Part shown: positions 57,720 to 64,000 of the stretch, piece after piece
Numbering within the stretch: the first letter of the stretch is position 1
How the letters are laid out: each line of letters starts with the position of its first letter
NCBI GenBank assembly: GCA_020631735.1
Contig: CM036154.1
Span: 983,759 to 1,047,758 of the forward strand
Direction of reading: 5' to 3'
DNA from: Saccharum officinarum
Lineage: Eukaryota > Streptophyta > Magnoliopsida > Poales > Poaceae
DNA length: 64,000 bases
Notes under the pieces: generated by a model
Told to the model about the DNA's origin: nothing
What the model saw: only the letters and a program-made list of their open reading frames with translations
The model's database searches: none
Position numbers and translations under genes: made by a program

Positions 57720-58751
57720 GGGCAGTCCCGATGGATATTAATGGTGGTTTCTATCTCTATTAAATGATATGTCATATAAGCAAAATTGCTGACATGGCAG
57801 CCTAGTTAATGAGGAAAGAGAACAAAATATGAAGAAACCGTTTCCTGGAGGAGAAACCACGTCTTCCCTAGAACCGATGCAGCCAGAAACGATGAAAACG
57901 CCGTTGGGAAGAAACGGCTGGTTTCTTCACGCTCGCCCGCGTCGGCCCGCTCACTCGCACCCCTCCACTGCGCTCGCCCGTGCCGCCGTGAACGCTTGCC
58001 GGCCGCCGCAATAGTTCGTCCGTTGCTGCTACGCACGCTTGCCGGCCGCCACCGCGCCGTCGATGAGAGCGATCGCCGCGCAGGCCGCGCCTCTGCCTAG
58101 GCCACGCTCGCCGTCCGCCCCTCGCTAGCGCTGGTCGCGCCCGCATGCGCTGGCTCACCTGCGCCAGCCACGCTCGTCTACGCTTGCTCGTCGGCCGCCG
58201 TGTGTGCTTGCTTGTCGACCGCGCTCGCGTGCAGCCGCGCTCGTCCGCGCCGGGCATGCTCACGTGCGCTGGCAGCACTCGCGTGCCGGCAACGCTCGCA
58301 TGCGCTGGCCGCGCTCGCCCGCTGGAGGAGCTAGCTCGCTCGTCTGCTGGGTACTGGCGCCGTGCTTGCTCGTCCGCGCCGCTGCGTGCGCTCGCCGGAG
58401 CAGCCGTGCTCGATTATCAGCGCCGCCGCGTGCGCCCACCGGAGCAGCCACCTCGCTCGTCCGCTGGAGTCGCGCGCTCGCCGGAGCTGCTGCGTGCGCT
58501 CGCGTACAGGTGCTGCAGCTGCTTGTCTCCGGTGGTTTCTTCGGTAGAGGACAGAGATCACGGGAGGAGAGAGAGCTCGGATGGATGGAAGATACGAGGG
58601 AGAGAAAAAAGGCTGGCATTTTTTCAAGTATAAAATGGTTGTCATTTATTGCTTAAAGAAACCACCATTGTAGAGCATAGTTTCTGTAGGTAATTTTTTA
58701 TGACCTATTCGTCATGGAAACCGTGTATAATTTCAACCATTGGGACTGCCC
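57720..58751. mobile_element. Non-autonomous Harbinger-type element, 1,032 bp, TAA target duplication
   Basis: Inverted ends GGGCAGTCCCGATGG and CCATTGGGACTGCCC (14 of 15 match) are flanked by TAA at 57717-57719 and 58752-58754, the target duplication of PIF/Harbinger. The outer parts are AT-rich, while the centre (57900-58520) is strongly GC-rich and built from imperfect repeats of CGCTCGCCGGAGC / CTCGTCCGCTGG-like units. Open frames in the centre are low in complexity and not recognised as a protein family. Confidence 0.8.
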
Positions 58752-59427
58752 TAAAGCCTCTTAAAGCTGTTTTTTTTTTTGAAACAGCTTCATGAGCAAC
58801 TTTTTAGGTGAAGCTAAGTTGTTTTGAAAAAACTATTTAACAAAATAGCTTCACTTACAGCTCATGGATGAGAGAGAAATGACAAATGAGGAAGAGAGCT
58901 GGAATAAGCTTTTTTTTTTAGCTTCATCTCAACTCATGTTTCTGTGAGAGGAGAAAAATAGTTTCACTGTTTTGAAAATGAGTGTTTCGCAAACAGGCCC
59001 TATATGGCCTAAATGGTATCACTACGCGCTCCAACAGGACAGGGGTGTAGCGATAAAGATGTCACTGCTCGATGGGTAGACATGACACGTTCCCTCCCAG
59101 GATAAGCAAATGCCAGCGCGAATGGATGTGTACGGTCAAAGAGAGGATAATTAGCGAAAGACCAGGCGTGAGACTGATACATACAACTGATGGAAGCAGT
59201 CCAATTATGGGTGAAGAGACAATGACTCCTCAATCCTCAGGATTATACAACTACTGTTAACCCGCACAAGTCCTGCGAGGGATACGTGGATTTCTGTAGC
59301 TCTATGAACCAGCCACAGGTTTTCTTGTCGAAACAACAGCCACAACAGCGCACACGGAATTGTAAAGGCAATCCTTTTCATCCAGCGATTCCCAGCAGCG
59401 AGATCTGCTCTTGCTTCAAAAACTACG

Positions 59428-59532
59428 GCCCTGTTCGGCATGCTGTTTTTTTTTGGCTTATAAGCCGGCTGTGGTTGATTTGCTGTGAGAGAAAAACACT
59501 GTTCCACGGCTGATAAGCTCAGCCGAACAGGG
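59428..59532. mobile_element. Short MITE with CCCTGTTCGGC ends
   Basis: About 105 bases starting CGGCCCTGTTCGGCATGCTG and ending CAGCCGAACAGGG. The inner part GGCTTATAAGCC / GGCTGATAAGC is also self-complementary. These ends are frequent in grass genomes; I do not assign a superfamily. Confidence 0.7.
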
Positions 59533-60394
59533 GGTACGTCGGTTCCATCCAGACTTTAGCAGCACCTGATTAAAGCACAGATGCAAGAAATATCATCCCC
59601 ATGAAGAGACAAATGCTTTTCAGATAGGATTAGGTCAAATCTCAATGCCCTGGACAAAATGCTTTTGATAGCTCAGATTTAACCCATGGAACTATGCGAT
59701 GGAAAAGATAAGCAGCAGGATAATGCTGAAGCAGCAGTTCTAAGTGATTGACCAATGTGTATCATATAAAACTCAAAAAATTGAGCCAAATGATTTACAG
59801 CTAAAAGTCACCATGAGGGCTATTGGTGTGACAGCACCATGTTGTGAAGCCTAATTTCGTCCTGAGCAGTATCAGTATCAACGCTATTTTTTTTGTTCTG
59901 AAACGGGTACCACAGCTATAAATAACATTCATCAGAATAACGACAAACAACCAACTTGAAATCCAATGTAACCATTTGGTGATATCACAGAGTATTAGAC
60001 CTATCCAGCACCAGGAAACAAAAGAAAATGGTACATGTAGAAGCCAACCCACATGAACCGCATAGCATTGCTTGATTATCTATGTTCCAACAAATATCGA
60101 ATCTCAATCTATAGTTGCAATCAATAACAACCTCTTGCTTCTTAAGTGTTAGGTAGAGCTGCCGCCATATGAACACAAAAAAGACAATAATATTCAACTC
60201 GATCAATCAATTGTTCATGGATTATCACCTCTATATCTGATCAACTATCCGAGGTCAATTGAGAAGCTTGTGGCACTCTAGACTCTGATTAAGTAACTTG
60301 TCAGCACTCTACTACAGCATAAAATCGATTTGTGATGGAACACGATGTACTAACATTCTCAACCAAATCACATGGACAATCAATCTATTAGTTG

Positions 60395-60895
60395 CTGCAA
60401 CAAACCTATGTCATCACAATACCACTACTATACTATAACATAACTGTTCTCCTTGCATAGAACACGCGCACCACCCTCCCCCCCCCCCCCCCCCCCACCC
60501 AAAACCACCCCCAAGTGCACATGCCCATACCTCGATTCCCTATTTGTAGAAATGGCAGTTTGCAAATTAATTGTGTTACCCAAATAGAGACATTGTAATT
60601 TGAATCTTGATGCCAAATGCAGGCCACAGCACATGTCCGCAGTCATGTAACATATGCACATTTTGTCTGAACCAATTCATCTAGTAACTACACAAGTCCA
60701 TGTATTATCTGCTTGTGAATGTGAATCACTAGCCAAGATGCAAAATTAATCAACAAAATGAAACACTACATTCAGTCATTCACAGTGGCTAAATGCATAT
60801 TGTGGGATCTAGTTTGACTAATGATAAGCAATCTCACCCGGGAAGAAAGGATGCCACAAACCCTATGAACGGTGAAGTCTGGACAGGAACACAGG
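60395..60895 (-). pseudogene. Diverged duplicate of the MOZART1 3' end and 3' flank
   Basis: This aligns with 61085-61545 in the same orientation with roughly 70-75% identity by eye. Shared words include GCCAAATGCAG, CATTTTGTCTGAA, ACTACATTCAG, GGGATCTAGTT and CACAAACCCTA. The right end matches only about the last 11 codons of MOZART1 (61510-61545), with the same relative stop position, then similarity stops. The copy has no domain and cannot encode the protein. It shows a tandem duplication of the gene's 3' part. Confidence 0.75.
60478..60496 (+). repeat. Homopolymer of 19 C
   Basis: An uninterrupted run of 19 cytosines (G on the minus strand), unusually long for plant DNA. It falls within the older copy of the MOZART1 tail duplication. 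Confidence 0.95.
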
Positions 60896-61509
60896 TGAGG
60901 TGGTCTTCATCACATGCATTTTAGTGGCATGAGGTGGTTATACTAATTATTAGCTTATGAGGGATGAGATGATGGTGGATCAATCCATTCCTTTCCACAA
61001 ATGAAACAAAAAAGTTAGGAGTGAGAGTATGATGGACTACCCCACTCCTCAACCAAACACCCCATTAATCTACTAGTCACCTCAACACAGCTATATCATG
61101 ACAATGCCACTACTCAAGAAGGTATAACTAAAAGGGTGACATATAGAGAACGAGAAACTACCACAACTGTTGATGTTGCATAGAAACAATAACCAACTCC
61201 ACAGTTCACATAACAATTCCCTGTTTGCAAGATGCGAGATTCCAAACTAATAATGTGACTCAAATAAGTACATTGTAACTTCAATAATGCCAAATGCAGT
61301 CAGCAACACATCTATGCAGTCACGTGCTATATGCCCATTTTGTCTGAATCATTATCCCTTTGTGAATCATAATCATAAGCCAAAGGCACAAATTTAGTCA
61401 ACAGAAGGAAATACTACATTCAGGCATTCACAACGGCTGTGCATACTGCGGGATCTAGTTCACTAACTGACAAGCAGTCTAATCGAGGAAGAAAGGGATA
61501 TCACAAACC

Positions 61510-61806
61510 CTAGGGACGGCGAAGGCCGGAGGGGAACATCGACGCGGTTGCCGGGGCCGGGGCCGCGGCGCCGTTGCTCACGGGAGAGGCAACCGCCGCG
61601 GCGGCGGCGGTCGGGGGAGCGGCAGAGGAGAGCTCGCGGACAAGGGCGGCCAGGGCTTCGGGGTTGGCGCCGCGGTCGCAGAGCGCCATGAGCAGCGACA
61701 GGGTGTGGCGGTCAAGGCCGGTGTCGAGGATCTGGGACATCTGGAACGCCAGCTCCAGGGACTGCTTCGCCTGCCTCGCCGACGCCGCCTCCGTCTCCAT
61801 TTCCAT
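61510..61806 (-). CDS. MZT1: MOZART1 / GIP1, gamma-tubulin complex small subunit
   Basis: 98 residues in one exon, starting at the ATG at 61806 (MEMETEAASARQAKQ). The core reads SLELAFQMSQILDTGLDRHT, LSLLMALCDRGANPEALAAL and VRELSS, which is the complete MOZART1 helical domain. This small protein binds the N-terminus of GCP subunits and is needed for recruiting gamma-tubulin complexes to microtubule nucleation sites and the nuclear envelope. Plant GIP1 proteins are usually about 70 residues. Here an extra 35-residue Ala/Pro-rich tail follows (AAPPTAAAAAVASPVSNGAA .. FPSGLRRP). An upstream in-frame extension exists to 61926 but lacks an ATG-based family match, so the internal ATG is preferred. 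Confidence 0.88.
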   Translation of the reverse strand: MEMETEAASARQAKQSLELAFQMSQILDTGLDRHTLSLLMALCDRGANPEALAALVRELSSAAPPTAAAAAVASPVSNGAAAPAPATASMFPSGLRRP

Positions 61807-63384
61807 CTCCGGCGGCGCCGTCGCTTCCAGTAGGTGGTGGCTCTGGGCTCTGGCTCCCGGATTCGAGTACTCTGGGTAGTAGCACGGCGGCTGGTGGAAG
61901 AAACCAATCGAAAAGCCTGGCCCCACATGTCAGTGGCTTCGTTTAGTGGCTACCCCACGTGACAGTTGATCCATCTATGATTTCCCAGCTCTTCCTTGTT
62001 TGAACATGGAAGTCACTTCAATATCTGAGAATTGGCATCATACAGACAGATACAGATAAAGCAACAAAAAAATTCAAGTGACATTTGGCACGCCGATGGA
62101 CCCTGTATATAAGTGAACACAAGGTTAACAAGTACCCTTGTGTGTTTGTTTTGTGATGAGTGATTGTCAATGTGATCCATGAAGTAGGTTGAGTGATAAC
62201 TAACCCTACCATAGCGAAAGCTATGTATGCGACATGTCTCTTGGCTTGTATTGTGTAGGTATGGAGCTCGGAGACGGTGGTCGACGGCGAGGAGACGGTC
62301 AAGTAGAGGCGTGTCGTGCCGACGGACCGGGAGCGGTGAAGGGCGGACGTGAGGCTTGGACCGAGGGACCAAGAGGTCGGGTGACCAGCCGCGGTGGCTG
62401 ACACTTGGGACATCGACAAGTGCAAGAAGACATGGGAGTGACGGTGTTGACCGAGTCAAGACGGCGGACGTGCGAGTCGAGCGAGGCTCAGGAGGACTTG
62501 GCGTGCCGACCGGTCAAGGATGGCGGTGACACGCGTCGAGGCGGGGGACGTGTATGGAGTACGTTACTCGCGAGCGGGTTTGGTGGTTTGGGCCTCAAAA
62601 CCATCGGTGACGGGTTTACGGGTTTGGGCCTCAAAACCCGGGCGGAGGTTCCGAGGAGGGACGGACGGCACGTGGCGGCATCGGGGAGTTCGCGTCGAGG
62701 CGAAGCTACCGGTGAGGAGGCGCGGTTGCCGTCGGATGAAGATGACACCGGGTTGGACCTTTACGCCCTTGGGCTAAATGGTTTGACTCATTTGTATCCA
62801 GGGATAAAACTAGGAATGTGTAATAGCCCTGTTAAATAGGATGAGGGAGCCCCATCTCCCTCACCTCCTCCATTTTTTTTCTCCTTTAGGGTTTCTTCCT
62901 CTAGTTGCTTGTGTGTGAGAGAGGTCCACTAATCCACCGATTAGTGTAAGAATCATGAATCTTTGAGGGAAGGAGGTCCCGAATCCTTCAGTGTCCTCCG
63001 ATGTTTGGCGGATGAAGCAATTTATGTGTTCTTGATGTGTTCTTCGCGAGCTCCTCCCTTCCCCCTCTAGTTCTTCCTTTGATTCGTCGTTTCTAGCTTG
63101 TTTTGATTCGTTTTTGTTGCATGGCCTTGATCAATGATGTGAGTTGAGACTTTTCACCGAAGGATTTGCATCAATTCCTCATGAGATCATAGATCGGGAC
63201 GAATCAAGAGCTAGGGTTCATTTTTGGGGGATTTTTGTGTTCCTTTGATTTCCTGTTGATTTGCTTCAAATTGGGTGATGACCTCTTAGAGGTAGCTCCC
63301 CTACTGCCTTGTAATCATGCTTACAAAGTTTCATGGTAGTTGGTGAAGTTTTGGCCGCAAATCGAGAGATTTTTGGTTGGAGGC
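61807..63384. repeat. MOZART1 upstream region and unclassified LTR-like repeat
   Basis: The MOZART1 promoter occupies about 61807-62000. From about 62190 the sequence has the texture of retrotransposon non-coding DNA: GTTTGGGCCTCAAAACC occurs twice (62587, 62625), and a pyrimidine-rich stretch precedes GGGTTTCTTCCTCTAGTTGC. I see no coding domain and cannot place the borders. Confidence 0.4.
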
Positions 63385-64000
63385 TGTTGACGAAATGTGG
63401 TCGACGGTCTACCAAGAGGTATGCCCAAGGTAGTGATTTGTCGGTAGACAGGTGCGCAAGACACGAACCGGATGATAACAGAACACAAGACGTTCAGGCC
63501 ATCAGCATGACATAAAACCCTACATCATGTGCTCTGTTATATTGTATTGAGTTACGTGGTGTATGACCTGTCCTCTAGGGGACCCCTGCCTCTCCTTATA
63601 TAGAGGGTTACAAGCAGAATAGCCTATTAGTACTATTACAATATCTAGTACAGGCTGTAATCTTGTGATGTACGCCTTGATCTCATGGGTCGGGCCACCT
63701 CAGATGGTGCAACCCATGTACCATCTTGTGGTACCGGGGGTTTATACCCCCACAGCTAGTCCCCGAGCACTATGCATTATGATGCGACACACCGTCTTGA
63801 CCTTCTTCGAACAGTGAGGCTTGAGCTCTTGACATCTCCAACCAGTTAAAGCGGCATCCAAGCAGTTGTTGCAAGCATTGTTGCCGGAGAAGTAGCTTGT
63901 CCGAAGAATGTATGGTGCTCTTAAGAAAACAAAAAGATTTCTCCTTCCTAAAAAGTGTGCCCACTTGGATTTCTGTGAAGAAATATAAGTGTGTCTTGAA
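63385..64000 (-). repeat. LTR-like repeat entering from the right edge
   Basis: A possible TG border at 63385 (TGTTGACGAAATG). On the minus strand CTATATAAGGAGAGGCAGG (about 63585-63605) looks like an LTR TATA box, and GTACATGGGTTGCACCATCT lies upstream. It runs off the window. The family is not identified. Confidence 0.45.

Larger units (their letters stand above)
58752..61509. other. Intergenic, MITE-rich, including a duplicated MOZART1 tail
   Basis: From 58780 to 59000 there is an inverted-repeat segment (AGCTTCATGAGC / GTTTCTGTG..) that looks like a MITE. A second MITE lies at 59428-59532. No gene is visible at 59540-60390. Bases 60395-60895 repeat 61085-61545 (see separate entry). Bases 60910-61075 resemble another MITE (GAGGTGGTTATAC .. 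ACCAAACACCCC). Confidence 0.5.

Noticed and set aside
57868..58633. Overlapping open frames on both strands in a GC-rich block
   Set aside because: Repeats of Ala/Arg/Ser-rich nonsense inside a non-autonomous Harbinger-type element; no protein family recognised.
62405..62839. Open frame of 144 codons, plus strand
   Set aside because: Contains the duplicated GTTTGGGCCTCAAAACC block and lies in LTR-like DNA; no domain seen.
1..64000. CRISPR arrays, bacterial operons, riboswitches, tRNA or rRNA genes
   Set aside because: The window is plant nuclear DNA. I saw no spaced direct-repeat array of CRISPR type and no tRNA cloverleaf or rRNA core by eye; a tRNAscan or Infernal run would be decisive.

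Overview
The window is nuclear DNA from a grass, probably a panicoid/Andropogoneae species. The evidence is many short introns with GT/AG borders in GC-rich genes, abundant Stowaway and foldback MITEs, and dense LTR retrotransposons. Two runs of exactly 100 N (2600-2699, 43906-44005) are assembly gaps, and each sits beside a gene that lacks one half.

Host genes, left to right: the last exon of a PP2A B' (B56) regulatory subunit (+, broken); a two-exon GDSL esterase/lipase (-, 4253-7935); a small secreted acidic protein (+, 9568-9984); a 12-exon chloroplast ALBINO3-like insertase of the ALB4 type (-, 11181-33133); the first eight exons of a nucleobase-ascorbate transporter (-, cut by the second gap); a calmodulin-binding CBP60 protein (-, 49046-52285); and the gamma-tubulin ring complex subunit MOZART1/GIP1 (-, 61510-61806). 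These genes serve unrelated processes (signalling, secreted lipid hydrolysis, thylakoid membrane assembly, nucleobase transport, Ca2+ response, microtubule nucleation). No operon-like logic is expected or seen.

Mobile DNA fills most of the rest. ALB4 spans 22 kb because its introns hold a deleted Retrofit/Ale-type Copia element (14764-18266) and an L1-type LINE (about 21233-31690) with a second, full-length Copia (21311-27020, identical LTRs) nested inside it. Between ALB4 and the transporter are a 512-bp hairpin MITE, a 1,074-bp Mutator-type foldback element with a perfect 9-bp target duplication, and a Gypsy LTR and gag (35962-38188) cut by a Sirevirus-type Copia (38189 into the gap). A two-gene PIF/Harbinger DNA transposon (about 52590-57438) lies head-to-head with CBP60, followed by a 1,032-bp Harbinger-type non-autonomous element. 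LTR-like repeats occupy both window ends.

The most useful second looks are: repeated one-base deletions in G/C runs that break otherwise well-preserved genes; gene halves lost at the N gaps; the sense-oriented nested retroelements in ALB4; a diverged tandem duplication of the MOZART1 3' end; and the Harbinger gene pair. I did not find a clearly undescribed biological system.
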